Below, piece by piece: positions 45,529 through 57,869 of a DNA stretch of 64,000 bases. The translations under genes were made by a program, and so were the position numbers. Within the stretch, counting starts at the first letter, position 1, and the number at the start of each line of letters is the position of its first letter. The stretch comes from Phocoena phocoena (Eukaryota; Chordata; Mammalia; Artiodactyla; Phocoenidae): positions 49,098,080 through 49,162,079 of the forward strand of contig NC_089227.1 of NCBI RefSeq assembly GCF_963924675.1, read 5' to 3'. Under the pieces are notes generated by a model. The model saw nothing but the letters and a program-made list of their open reading frames with translations, made no database searches and was not told the DNA's origin.

Positions 45529-47110
45529 AAAATATATTATTCATAGCTCATGTGTGTATGCTGTGTAGTATTTTTCTTTATCAAAGGAATTCCCATCATA
45601 TTCCCCCTTAATTGTTCCTCTGTGAGACTAGTGATACCTGGGATTGTTTATGACCATTTTCTATCAATTATCAGTCACATTTTTGTAAATGCTTGATGAT
45701 AAAAAAAATCCCATATTATTTTGATGTATCTAATAATTAAATCCTAGAAAAAATTATTTGAAAAATACCTTGAAGTGACAATTTTCAGTTACAAAGGGAA
45801 AACATTAAGAAAAAAAGACACCCACTCAGACCCTTAAAACTGTCAAAATCAAAGCTGAGCTGAATTGAAAGCTCAAATGGAGTTGTGCAAAACTAGTTCT
45901 AGCTTAATGTTCTATATAAAGGACATAAATATACTCTTTTTGGATTTTTTTCTTCAGCAATTAGGACTAAAGAATATAATGAAATTCACTAGATCTTCCA
46001 TGGTTTTCCTTTAATGCTATTTTTTTGCATTCTCATATGTTTTGGTGTATGTTCAATATCTGACAAGGCAGGAGAAAATAAAATAAGGATCCAACTTTAC
46101 ACCTACTTTATAGCCTAAATATACATTAGGTTCCCTGGGGAGGTACTTCTCAGTGGACTCATGTACTTTATTTAGTAAAGTGAAACACTGTGAATGCTTT
46201 TCTTTATTAAGTTGCTGAACTGAAAATGTTTAAGTTAGTAGTGGCCAAATTATACATTCACAGCTCTAAATTACACCTATATACTCTATCTTTTCAAAAG
46301 GCTTGGTTAGAATTGCAGCTATTCTACTTTTGGGGTGATGCATATCTTTATTAACATAGACAAAGGACCTGGAGAAATTCTAAATATCTGGCATTCTGCT
46401 ATAAACTCTAACATTCCCTTGCTTCCTGCCCCTCTTCTAAAAGATGGTGGCTTCTCAGAGAGCTTCTTAAGGGCTGGTACAAGCTTAATCAACACTTCCC
46501 AACTTCAATCTATTTCAGTTTAATATGGAAGACAAACTCTAGCTGTCTCTGTTTGACTGATTATTTTCCCTTTTTAATTTATATGTGTAAATCACTGAGA
46601 TGGCAAAGCAAGAATTTAACTCTGGGTTTGGTTTTTGTGGTCAATAATATAAAATGATCCATATTTAGAAATTTTATTAGCTGTGTTATGTTGAAAAGAA
46701 TGTCTTTAAGTAGAGACTGTTTGTACACACAGCTAAGACATGTCATGATTCCATTATAGAAGCGCATTCAGAAATATGTTCCATTGTGAAAACGTATTAA
46801 ACATACAAAAATGCTTCAAAATGTATTGATTGTGTGTCACGGAAAAGGGGGGCCATAAACTATTTCTTAATGAAACACTGTGATGTTGTATACAATGAAT
46901 AATTAACATATATTTGGTTCTGGTGTTAGGAAAACCAGCTTGGAATGCCAAATCACAATAGGAACTTTAAAGGAAGCATATACAGAAACAGAAAGTGGTT
47001 CATTTACCTATTCCTTTCTCGTATTTGCAAGTAACTTTTTTTCAGATTTGAAAACTTAAGGTGTAATTCGTGCTTTATCCAACTTCAGTCATCACTCACA
47101 AGCTTTTTAA
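45529..47110. other. non-genic, unique AT-rich sequence
   Basis: Nothing recognised as exon, RNA gene or repeat. Confidence 0.4.
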
Positions 47111-47111
47111 T

Positions 47112-47680
47112 GCAATGTATTAGTTTTCTATTGCTGCTGTGGGTACTCTGCTTGGGTGGGGTCTCCCAAGGTTGAAATCGTGGTATCAGTCCTGCTCTGA
47201 TCTCATCAGAGTTGGAGTTCTCTTCCAAGGATGTTTCAAGGTTGTTGGCAGAATTTAATTTCTTGTAGTTGTAGGATAGAGGGTCCTGTTTTCTTGTTGG
47301 TTGTAGGACTGATGTCCCCATTTTCTTGCTAACTATTGGCAGGGACTGCTCTTAGCTCCTAGAGGCTACCTATAGTTTCTTGTCATGTAGCCATGGCCAT
47401 AAGTCCCTTTATTCTTTAAATTTTCAATTTCTGGAAGGGTACAATTCCTTTAAAGACCCACCTGATTAACTCAAGCCCACCCAGGAAATCTCCCATTTGA
47501 CTAACTAAAGTCAACAGATTTGAGACCTTAGTTATATTTGTAAAAACCCTTTGCTCTTGCCATATAACATAGCCTAATCATGGGAGTGAATTAGAATTTA
47601 TTCACAGTCCTGCCCCAACTCAGTGACAATGGATTATACCAGGACAGTACACTTGGGGGCAGAAATTTGGGGGCCAGCAT
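47112..47680. mobile_element. unnamed ancient repeat
   Basis: The start ATTAGTTTTCTATTGCTGCTGTGG, the middle CCTAGAGGCTACC and the later words CAGATTTGAGACCTTAG, CTTGCCATATAACATAG and GGGGGCCAGCATCA follow a common mammalian interspersed repeat. I cannot attach the family name with confidence. Confidence 0.45.
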
Positions 47681-47694
47681 CACCAAGAAATCCA

Positions 47695-47940
47695 AAAACA
47701 ACTAACTCTTACTGAGTACTTGCCATATGCCAGCACTGTGCTGGGCATTTTGCCTCTATTAATTCATTTTGATACTCACAACAATCCTGTGATGGAAATG
47801 TTCTCATTATCCTTGTTTTACATATGGGAAAACTGAGCCTTTTAGAGGCATTCAGTAGCTTGCCCAAGAACACACAACAAACAAATATCAGATCTGGAAT
47901 GTTATCCTAGGTCACATATATCTGATTCCAGAGACCCTGT
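47695..47940 (-). mobile_element. MIR SINE
   Basis: Clear reverse MIR: ACTGAGTACTTGCCATATGCC, AGCACTGTGCTGGGCATTTTG, CACAACAATCCTGTGATGG, ACATATGGGAAAACTGAG, GCTTGCCCAAGAACACAC. Confidence 0.9.
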
Positions 47941-48039
47941 GCCATGTGGAAATGACTCCTTGGATGTCATTGGCCAAAGAGTACATTGTCAAAGACTCTT
48001 AAGGAGAATTATTGATTTCAGAAGAACATATATTCCTTT

Positions 48040-48320
48040 AATCATGCATTTATCAACCAGCAAAGATTTATTACATTTTTTACTTTTCCTGGGACACTGG
48101 GCTGAGCAATCAGTGGTTATACGGATCTGTACTAGATCCTTGTCCTCAAAAGCTTGTGATCGAAATGGGAGAAATAAGATAATCATATGCCTCCTCTAAA
48201 TAGCAACCAAGATCTTAAATACATAAACATAATAGCTTTGCCAAACAAGTGATACAGTCAATAAATGTAAACCATTAGGAGCTTTAAAATTCACAGAAAA
48301 CTTCAGAGAGGAAATGGGAC
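48040..48320 (-). mobile_element. L2 3'-end fragment
   Basis: Reverse L2: GGGACACTGGGCTGAGCAATC, AGATCCTTGTCCTCAAAAGC, AATAAGATAATCATATGCC. Diverged. Confidence 0.55.
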
Positions 48321-48534
48321 TTTGGTATGTGATTGGGATTTCATAAATCCTTACCCTGGAGATTTGGATTAACATGTTATATACTAAATAAAGTATGTAA
48401 GGTCTCTAAGTTTAGATTCTTCTAGAGCTAAGAAACGTAAAACCTGGAGAGAACATAGAGTGGAAATTCTTCATCTGAGGCTCCTAGACTCTAGAGGAAT
48501 ACGGTGCAGTCTTCATATGTCTCAGAGTATGGCA

Positions 48535-48685
48535 CAATCTTCAAACATCATTGTCACCTAGAGTTTATTAGAATGCAGATTCTAGGTGCTTATTCAGTTG
48601 TCGCCAATTAGTACTCAGGGAGTTAGCCTCAGGAATCTACTATTTACACAACCACCTGAGGAGATTCTTATTTCAATAGCCATCA
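48535..48685 (-). mobile_element. MER5-like MITE, diverged
   Basis: CACCTAGAGTTTATTAGAATG, CAGATTCTAGGTGC, CTCAGGAATCTACTATTTACAC and CCTGAGGAGATTCTTATT follow the reversed MER5A order. Confidence 0.5.
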
Positions 48686-48819
48686 TCTGAAATGTGCACT
48701 ATATCCTGAAATGTGCACAGACGGTTGAATGGTTGCCTATCTGCCTGGAGAGAGACTCCATGGCTTCCATCAGGTTCTCAAAAGGGTCTGCAAACCAAGA
48801 AAAGATTAAGAACCATTAG

Positions 48820-50470
48820 AGTACAGGAGAGAAGACTAACGTATTTTAAAGATAGAGAAACCTAACATTAAGCGGATCAGAACTGTCTAGTCCAGGAGAG
48901 AAACACTAACCTGAGGGTGGATCTGAGCACACAGTGATGTCAAATGGATTGATAATGCTAACCAAATGTTCACCACCTCTACTGAAGGTGCAAGAAGAAT
49001 AACTGTCATAAAACTGTAGCAGAAGGAATTCAGACAGGAGATAAACACTTCTTTGCACTAAAAATGCTAGTAATATCCCAGAGGGCAACAATAAACCATA
49101 TAATCACCTATCCAGAAAATCAAACACACTAAAAGTTTATCCAGGTCTGTCTGCTTTTTCATCAGAACATATAATTATACATTCTTGATTGTTTTTGTTA
49201 TTACAGTAACCACAATTGTCCCAATGAAGGAAGAGACTTTATGACATTTACGTATTTTGAATGTTTAGGTTTATTAAAAATTAAATTGTAAGTTAGTACC
49301 CTATTACGTTTTCCATGTCCTTCATTAATTATCCATCATCATGGCAAAGTGATCACTGCTACAATTTAGTAAATCAATTAGTTATTTTTTTTAAGGCACA
49401 TGTTAAGCACATACTACCTGGCTAATATTCTACTAGACAAAAATTGAAAAGTTTTATATTTAATAGTACCCATTCTAAATAAAGTAAATTTACATTTATG
49501 AGTGGAATAGTATGAATTGTCTTAGGCTCTGACTAAAAGAGTCCCATAACAACTAGTCAACTTCATTAATTTGGTAAGGCAGAAAAAAAACTATCAAACA
49601 TGTTATTTGACCTTATGTAAGAGAATAAAAATGTTGACTTGTCATCCAGATGGTTTGAATTCATATATTATAAATTTTATATATTTGAATATTATACATA
49701 TATATAGTAAAAAATGGTTTAAAGCATAGCATAGGATTATAAACAAGGACAAGAGGTTTGTAGAAAGTGATTCATGGAAAGAATTGTAACAATCTGGTTA
49801 CATGATTGATAGGAGAATTATATTTGTTAATTTTAAAAACAAAATTAGTTTAAAATGATCAAATAAGAAGCTAGTTACATAGACTAAGCTAAAAGTAATA
49901 ATAATAGGAAAAACTAGAGAAAATATTTAAGTTGGAAAGCATGGGATTCTTCAAAATGAAAAAGGGATAAGAGACATATAATTATACCTATAAGTACTCA
50001 TTTATGTTTTAGATATGAAAAACATTCAATTGTATTACTACCAAAAAGAAAAGTTGAAAAGTTGAAAAAGTATAATGTAAGACTAGACTAATAAAACGCT
50101 ATACAAAGTTGATATCCACAAACCTGCAGGACATTGTCCAGTGCAGCATCATAAAGAGACAAAAGCCTGTTCGGAAACATGGGCTCTGCGCCCCCTTGCA
50201 CCACCAGCTTTTGTCTTAATCCATTCCTATACACTGTGGTTCTATGGATAACCTAACAAATGAGCACTTTCTCACTCAAAGTGCTAAATTATATTCTTCT
50301 TCTCTAAAGCACTAAACATATTAGAAAATGGTGTCAATGAAGGCATTTCATTTTAACCTGAAACCTGGTACAGAACTTAAGAGAAAAAAATCTTTCATTA
50401 CTTCACAGTTTAATAAATGTTTTATGGTTGCTCATTTAAAATGATGAAAATTGTTTCACAACTATTTTAA
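48820..50470. other. non-genic, AT-rich sequence
   Basis: No exon or repeat confidently recognised. Confidence 0.4.
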
Positions 50471-50474
50471 TATT

Positions 50475-50830
50475 AATTTTAAACTTATTTTCATAGACTT
50501 TCAAATGTATAAAAAGTGGCAAGAATAGTACAAGGAATTCCTATATATCGTTTACCCAGATTTACCAATCCATTGGCTTCATCATTATTTTATGATTACT
50601 TTTTGGACCATTTAAGAGTAAGTTAGAAACATTTATGCCTCATCACCCTGAAATACTTCAGTGTATATTTTCTAAGAATAAGGATATCCTCTTACATAAC
50701 TGCATCTGAGTTCTCAAAATCAGGACATTTAATAATGATACAAAACTATTATTTAATCCACAGTCCATATTTATATCCCATCACTAATATTTTATATCAA
50801 GAATAGCTCAAAAGAAACTTCATGAAAAAA
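50475..50830. mobile_element. L1M 3'-UTR-like fragment
   Basis: The order GAATTCCTATATATCGTTTACCC, TTTGGACCATTTAAGAGTAAG, CCTGAAATACTTCAGTGTAT and CTAAGAATAAGGATATCC is that of an old L1 noncoding 3' region. Orientation not determined. Confidence 0.6.
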
Positions 50831-51079
50831 TACAAGAGAGTTGAGAAATCACTAAACATATATAAGAGAAACAAAAAGCTTTCCTCTTGGGTAAAAAAAT
50901 AAAAGATGATGCTCTCTACTATTCTCTATAATTTTTAGAGATTGCTTTTTTTCCATACTGTGAGAAGAGCTCAGAATTTTCTCAAAGTCTCCAGGTTTTC
51001 CTTCCAAAATCAGTTAACAGGAAACATTTCTTAAATAGAGGTGCGTGGCACAGTAAGAATGATATCTTTATAAAAAAGT

Positions 51080-51383
51080 AAAGCAGAGGGCTTCCCTGGT
51101 GGCACAGTGGTTGAGAGTCCGCTTGCCGATGTAGGTGACACGGGTTCGTGCCCCGGTCCGGGAGGATCCCACATGCCACGGAGCGGCTGGGCTCATTAGC
51201 TATGGCTGCTGAGCCTGCGCGTCTGGAGCCTGTGCTCCGCAATGGGAGAGGCCACAGCAGTGAGAGGCCCGCATACCGCAAAAAAAAAAAAAAAAAAAGT
51301 AAAGCAGAAACTAACACACCATTGAAAGGCAATTATACTCCAATAAAGATGTTAAAAAAATAAAATAAAATAAAAATTTAAAA
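51080..51383 (+). mobile_element. short L1 3'-end tail split by a SINE
   Basis: L1 tail words AAAGCAGA (51080-51087) and, after the SINE, AAACTAACACACCATTG, CAATTATACTCC, AATAAAGATGTT and an A/T tail join into the young L1 3' end when the SINE is removed. A diverged target-site duplication may lie at 51056-51068 (AGAATGATATCTT) and 51384-51395 (AGAGTGATCTCT). Confidence 0.6.
51088..51298 (+). mobile_element. CHR-2-type SINE (cetacean)
   Basis: Full-length forward copy ending in about 20 uninterrupted A. A 10-bp target-site duplication GTAAAGCAGA lies at 51078-51087 and 51299-51308. The clean tail suggests a young insertion. Confidence 0.95.
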
Positions 51384-51399
51384 AAGAGTGATCTCTAAG

Positions 51400-52530
51400 C
51401 TGATCAGTAGAGCAAGAAAAAAACTAATGTCCAGGACTAGTGGCAAAGTGTGCCACTCACTTCCATGAAATAGCATGTGACTGTCTGAGGGCAGAAAGCC
51501 TTTAGCATAGAAAACAGCTCTAGATTTATTTTGCACTTTTAAAATGCTCTTATACTTCCTCCACACACTCGAAGCTTAAAATCAATGACTACAAGCGAGA
51601 AAGAACTTCTGGACAGCTTTACCAACTAACTTATTCCTTCTCCTCAGAATAGCAAAATACTACCCTGGATACATTTTCTGTTTTGGTAGATGCATATAAA
51701 CACATATGATATTAAATAAATAGGTAAAATTATTTAATACAGCAAGGGTTAATAAGGTACCTTGAAAGATTTGAGAGGATGCAAATAACTATTCCAAAGT
51801 TAAAAAAAAAATTGAAAATTCTGTTTCTAACCAGAGAACTTTTAATATCACGGCATTAGCAGACAGAGTTCAGTATGGTTTAGCAGTACAAAAGTCCCAC
51901 ACTGGCTCAGTTTATGCCTAACTTCATAATTAGATCAGAGAAATAATCAAGCTGCCTCTTAGGCCAAGGGCAACTGCTTAAGGAGCATATCCAGCCCATA
52001 GTAGGTAAAGCAAGTTTATTTACTTCTGGTTTTCAATATGAAATTCTTTCAATTTTGAAATTCTTTGGCAATTTTCTGTATACCTCAAGTGACAACTACT
52101 AAGCCAAGGAGAGGTACCTTTTGGTCTCAGTGAGGACATTAGTTCATTCACTCATTCAAAAACCGCAAACTTGAGTGTATGTTAAACAAGACAGGCCTAT
52201 GCACTTAAGAAATTTAAGCTTCCATGGTGAAGTACCCAGCCAGGTGGAATTTTTTTTAATATGAAGAATAAAATTTGCATTTCAGCTTGTTTGGTATAAA
52301 TTATCCAATAGATTTCAATTATGCAATTACCAGGATTTCATATAAGCTATGTCTTATGATTAGAAGAAATGCTGATTGTATGTGGAGAAATAGAGCATAA
52401 GCGTAGAATTAAAAATCACAGGTCAGTAAGATTCAATGACAGTGAAACTTAACACTTATTTTTCTGTGTATTCACATGAGGAATTATGGGCGAATTACTA
52501 TGAATAGCCGTAAAATAATCTGTAAATAAT
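51400..52530. other. non-genic, nothing recognised
   Basis: AT-rich unique sequence without a supported feature. Confidence 0.4.
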
Positions 52531-52534
52531 GTTG

Positions 52535-52725
52535 AGAGGCAACATAGTTTACTGTTAGGAAAATTAGCATCACAGCTCTATCACTGACTAATTTAATGAT
52601 ATTAGTAAGATTCCCTGAATCTCATTTTTCTCGTGTATAAGATGAAGTAATCAATCTCTCTCTCTTGGTTTTTATATAGATTGAGACAGTATACATAAAA
52701 TACCTAGTATAACTCAGGAAGTGTT
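52535..52725 (+). mobile_element. MIR SINE
   Basis: Forward MIR: AGGCAACATAGTTTACTG, CACAGCTCTATCACTGACTAA, CTGAATCTCATTTTTCTCGTG, AAATACCTAGTATAACTCAGG. Confidence 0.7.
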
Positions 52726-53010
52726 GTCTCTTTTGTGTATTTGAATAGTTTTGTATGGGATTATTTATCTATTTCTAAACACTCTAAACACCCAGTAGGC
52801 TCTCTGGACTTGTGTAAGGGTAAATATTTATTGTAGCATCTGTGTCTCTCTTCAGTAAAGCCTTGTGAATACAATAATTTTACTGAAGAATGAGGGAGGA
52901 AGAGAAAATGTAATAAAACTTGTTTGACCTCCATATTGTGCTCAGTTCTGCAACCACTGTTCTATAGGTGTTTACTAATCCCTCGTTATCATCATCAGAA
53001 ATGCAGACTC

Positions 53011-53157
53011 GGGCTTCCGTGGTGGCGCAGTGGTTGAGAGTCTGCCTGCCGATGCAGGGGACGCGGGCTCGTGCCCCGGTCCGGGAGGATCCCACATGCC
53101 GCAGCGCGGCTGGGCCCGTGAGCCATGGGAGAGGCCGCAACAGTGAGAGGCCCGCGT

Positions 53158-53187
<30 letters not shown>
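53011..53187 (+). mobile_element. CHR-2-type SINE with 40-bp internal deletion
   Basis: Forward copy starting GGGCTTCCGTGGTGG. The body jumps from GAGCCATGG directly to GAGAGGCC, lacking 40 bases present in the other CHR-2 copies here. It ends in about 26 uninterrupted A. A perfect 14-bp target-site duplication AGAAATGCAGACTC lies at 52997-53010 and 53188-53201. Tail purity marks it as probably the youngest SINE in the window. Confidence 0.95.
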
Positions 53188-53188
<1 letters not shown>

Positions 53189-53389
53189 GAAATGCAGACT
53201 CTTCAAAAGAATGGTTTATCTTGATACCATAATTAGTTAAACTTAGGAATTTCGGGGGGAGGGGTACTAACACGGATAGAAACAAATAATGTCTAACTGT
53301 ATTTACATCTTTATTCAAAAGAATGACAGTTATTTTTGAATGAGTCAGGTTTGCAGTCTCTGAGCACTTGTGACTGAGGAGACCCCATC

Positions 53390-53575
53390 TTGAGGCATCA
53401 TGGTACAGAGGGAAGTGAATGGGCTTCTCCTAGTTTACAAATCCTGGCTCATTCATTTACTCCTGTGCTTTACTCAACAGGAACTACTAATACCTACTTT
53501 TTGGGGCTGTTGTAAATATTAGAGATAATGTGAAATACTTGCCAGACATTTGATGGGTGTGTACTAAGTTGTGTT
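53390..53575 (+). mobile_element. MIR SINE
   Basis: Forward MIR: CATCATGGTACAGAGGGAAG, ACAAATCCTGGCTCATTC, CTACTTTTTGGGGCTGTTG, AATACTTGCCAGACATTTG. Confidence 0.65.
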
Positions 53576-53579
53576 TCTT

Positions 53580-56520
53580 TGTTTTGTATTTAGCTATTTT
53601 GATACAGAACTTTATGACATTGAGAAAATGTCCATAGTCAGCTTTCTTCTTTAGATCATTCTATTTAAAGTGGCATCTTCAAAATCATCCTTCTATTAGA
53701 TAGAGGGATCTTTTGTTAACCAACGGTGCTTGATTTGTTTTCCACTTTGAAATGTAGGACAGAGAGCTAGTCTCTAGGGTAACAAGAGTATCTATACCAA
53801 CTGCTAAATAGACATCGGGAAGGTAAAAGCAGACTGCCACCAAATTTGTGAGCAATGACCCCCAGATTTATTTCTCATAGAAATAACATTTGTGGCAGAA
53901 AAAAAAGTTGAGTACTTTGAAAATTTACTGGACAAGGGGGAAAAAGACTAAAATGTTGGTGGCTTATCTCTGTAAATTTTAGATCTACTTAAACCTCATG
54001 AGCAAAGGCCCCTATCTTCCTACTCTTTTTCATTCAGAGTGAACCCACAGTAAAATGATGAAATGAACACCCTTTTATATCTGTGTATTTCCTCACCCTA
54101 ACTTCCCAGTTTGTGTCTAAGCATCAGCAATGCCAAGTCTTTTTGATCTTTTCTTCAATACCATCCCCCACTGAAACCTCAGCTTTGATGTTTCATTAAC
54201 GCAAAAACATAAAAACCAATAGCCACTTAGCACTTTATCCCTCCCATTGGTCTTGGCATTTCAACAGCGGTCAAAGGCCAGTATTTCAGTTGAAAATATG
54301 AAGCATAATTTGTAAAACGTGTCAGGCTTCTGGAGGAAAGAGTGCCAGATTAGGAAGGTGATTAGAACTTCCTGCAAAAATAAAGTCATATTGGATAATT
54401 AGTGCTGAGTCATCTCTTGGGCATTTTACTTAATATAATAAAAATGAGTGTCCATCAGACACACTTTTGGCTTGTTCAAATGAAAATCATGTAACTGAGT
54501 CCCTTGGAAAAGGGAGTATTCTTCAATTTAGATTACCTAAATTTTGTTAAATAAAACAAGAATAAAAATGAAAAAATTGGCACCACTTTTATCCCCTAAA
54601 ATGTTAGTCCCCAGGTGACCTTTAGAGAAATACCATCTTTAATCCCTCACCCTTCACAAGATGTGTTTCTAGGTATTGTCCCTCTAGAATGTCAGAGTCC
54701 TGGGAAGTAAGCACCATTATCACACTTGTTTTGTGAAAGTTCAGGAAAGAAAAATAGTTAAGGTTGAATAGGTAGTTATCAGCAGAGCTGAGTTTAGAAT
54801 TAATTTATTCTATTCAGTAGACTATTTACTGAGTGACTATTATGACCCAGGTCCCCTACTACCCAATGCTGCTGGGCTTTCCTCTATTATTGCAGGATTT
54901 CCTGTCTGCTTGTCCTTGGTTTGGCAGAGCGTTGCAACATTTAATTACACTAATGCCATGAGTTGACCAAGGAGAAAGAGGATTTTCGCTCCTCCAATTT
55001 ACGTTACACCACAAAGCCCAGGAGACCCGGTCCATGCTGGGTGATCTCCCTGGCTGTGTTCCCTGGGTTAGATTGCGTGTGCCTAAGAGAAAAAAAAAAA
55101 AAAATCAAAGCTCTTCTCTTTGATCCTAGAACTGTAAATCCTTTGGAGGCTTTTATTCCATGTTGGTTCTTTAAGCAGAAAGGTAGTATTTGAAACTGGC
55201 TCAACTAACTAAAGGAGTTGCTAGTCCTTTATGAACATATGATCATTTTCTTTCTAAATTTTAAGCCCAGCCCTAATTTTAACCATGATCCAAAGAAGCC
55301 TTGGTTCTCTGAGGCTCCTGTGTATACCAGAGTCATATGAAGGGAAGCCAGAGCACTGTTTTCCCCACTAGTTTGGCAGTACATTTATCTTTTATAAAGC
55401 ATATCAGCTAAATGAGTTGATCCTACATGTAGTTTGACAAGCATTCCTGCATTGACCAGGAAATGGGAAATTATCTTTCACACCAATGACATTGAATACT
55501 CACATCTTTTTTTGAGATTTTTCTACTTTGGATGTGAGCAATCAGGGCTCTCTGATATAGATATGTATTGAATTCCTACAAAGTCCTCTGGGTTTATTGG
55601 CAAAGGAACACCCCTGCCATTTTTATTCTAAAGAATTGCTTCCATAGGCCACAATCTGTCCACCATTCCAAAACCTATCCAGATGGACTGTTAGTGGATC
55701 TGTTCTAATTTGGGAACCATTCCAGTTCTGAAACAAAGTGCCTTAATTTTGTTCCATATGTATCAGCCATTGACTGAGGTTTTGGCCCACCAGGAAGAGC
55801 AATTATGCAGCTTTCTCATTACTATCATTATCTATCTGTAAAGCATCCTGTCAATAAACTACATTCTCTGCTGCTTGAGATCTTTTTAAACCCAACCTCC
55901 TGAATATCTGCCTAAGGTAAAAGGAGATGCAGCAAACGTTGGCCCATACAGCAGAAGCACTTATACAGATACATTAATGACTAGTGGATAGTGAAGGAGA
56001 CTGTGAAAGACTGAAAAGAGGTCTCTTTCTGTCTTCAGCACCATCCCACTCTTGGAGCTAAACCCTTCCAACACCGGATATAATCTCTTTGGGGCTTGTG
56101 TGTATAGCTATTTGTTATAGAGCCTGCACTTGCCTTTAGAGAGACTTACTCATGCAGTATCCTTCCCCAAACTGACAAGGAGGAAAATATTGAAATAATG
56201 AGCACTTTGATTAATTTACCACTACTTTCTTTTATTCATATCACACAGTTATGGGAATTATTTCTGCATGGCTACCTATAGATAGTATTTGAGAGTATTC
56301 AACAGGGGTCATACTAACAAAACTCATATTCCTTCTACAGTTTGTATAAGTTGTTTTTCTAAAACCTCAGAAAGAATGACATTTTTAATACAGTGTGAAT
56401 GTTAACCATATTATTAGCTTTGCTGATTTATTTATTCAGTATACTAAATATTTTTCAGCTATAATTTAAAATCAACTTTTGTGATAATTCATTGATGATG
56501 ATTTCATCATATAAAAAATT
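53580..56520. other. non-genic, mostly unique sequence
   Basis: No exon supported. A weak reverse MIR-like patch lies at about 54690-54800. A stretch around 54290-54480 contains an NF-E2-like site and is repeat-free. Confidence 0.4.
54403..54413 (+). promoter_or_regulatory. NF-E2/MARE-like TGCTGAGTCAT
   Basis: An exact match to the NF-E2/Bach half-MARE consensus TGCTGAGTCAY, with an embedded AP-1 core TGAGTCA. No context beyond being in unique sequence. Confidence 0.35.
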
Positions 56521-56530
56521 TAGCTACAAT

Positions 56531-56740
56531 GGAATTCTTATTGAAGTATAGTTGATGTACAATACTATGTAAGTTACAGGTGATTCACACTTTTTAAAGG
56601 TTATACTCTGTTTATAGTTGTTTTAAAATGTTGGCTATATTCCCTGTGTTGCACAGTATATCCTTGTAGCTTATTTTATACATAACAGTTTGTACTCTTA
56701 ATCCCCTACCTCTATATTGCCCCCCCCCATCCACACTGGG
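56531..56740 (-). mobile_element. L1 3'-UTR fragment
   Basis: Reverse L1 3' UTR: TTCTTATTGAAGTATAGTTGATG, ATGTAAGTTACAGGTG, TTCCCTGTGTTGCACAGTATATCC, TTAATCCCCTACC and a C9 run at 56720-56728. Diverged relative to the young copies near 41.3 kb. Confidence 0.75.
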
Positions 56741-57519
56741 TAAGGAATTTTGATTAAGACTTTGGCCACCAAATCTTTGGGCTGTTTCAATTAACCTAAA
56801 GCTAGAGAGTTCTTTTTGTTGGTTTGCTTTTAAGCTTCCATTAGCAGTGGCTTTTACAATTGGCACTGCTGACATGGAAACCAATATAAAGAATGAACAG
56901 AATAAAAGAAGTAGAATTAAAAGAATGCAAATATAATTGTATGACCACATATATTTATATGTCCATGAAATTCTGGAATTGCTTTGAAGAATATATAAAG
57001 ATAAAATAAATTCAAGTAAAAGAACTATTTTTCATATTGGCTCCCTAGATTGGCAATTTGCTAATTTCTTCATCTTCCAAGATGGTTTATAATTTTCAGC
57101 CCTGGTTTTTTGATATGTAAAGGAAATGTATGATTCAGGGAAATATTCCTGAAGTCATAGAGCATGCAAGATGGACATATGGAACACCAACGGCTATAAT
57201 TTAGCATCTCAGGTCCCTGCCAGCCTGCAAAGACTTTCACAGTAACTCAACCTAGGTTACCACATTCAATAACTTCCATTCCACCATTGCCTAAAGCAAA
57301 TTCTTCTTCACAGAATGAAATTGCACTTAGCATCCATATAGTTCTATGTTGATGAATTATTAATTTAAATATATTCTAATGAGCTCAAAATGAAGAAACA
57401 CTGTCCATGACCAAATGATGTTTTATAATTTAAATATAAGTTATAATACTTTAATTGTTACATTCTACTGTGTTCTCTCTGGGGAGCCTTTTTTTCCAGG
57501 CACCTCCACGTAGCTTACA

Positions 57520-57710
57520 GTAAAGGTTCTCAAAATTTAGCTAGCATGGGAATCATCTGGAGGGTTTTCTAAAAACACTAATTGCTTGGCCTCACCACCA
57601 GTTTTTGGCTCAGTAGGTCTGGGGTGGAGCCAGAGAATTTGCATCTCTAACAAGCTCCCAAGCAATGCGGATTCTGCTGGTCCAGGGACTACACTTGGAG
57701 GACCACTGGC
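57520..57710 (-). mobile_element. MER5A-like hAT-Charlie MITE
   Basis: Near full-length reverse copy: AAAGGTTCTCAAAATTTAGC, GGGAATCATCTGGAGGG, CTCAGTAGGTCTGGGGTGG, GCATCTCTAACAAGCTCCCA, GGACCACTGGC. Confidence 0.88.
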
Positions 57711-57792
57711 TTAAAGGACCATCTATTCTGCTAGGATGGATTTTCCATCACTCAGCCATTTGGAAAACTCTAAAATGAGCAAAAATTTTAAT

Positions 57793-57866
57793 TTTTTCCC
57801 AGCTTTATTGAGATATAATTGACATATAACATTGTGTAAGTTTAAGGTGTACAATGTGTTGCTTAA
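57793..57866 (-). mobile_element. L1 3'-end fragment (L1MA/L1MB age)
   Basis: CCCAGCTTTATTGAGATATAA, TTGACATATAACATTGTGTAAG and TTTAAGGTGTACAATGTGTTG are the reversed last ~70 bases of a mid-age L1. Confidence 0.85.
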
Positions 57867-57869
57867 TAG

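Noticed and set aside
47112..47680. Endogenous retroviral LTR
   Set aside because: No TG...CA boundaries, polyadenylation signal layout or target-site duplication could be identified; it reads as an older dispersed repeat.
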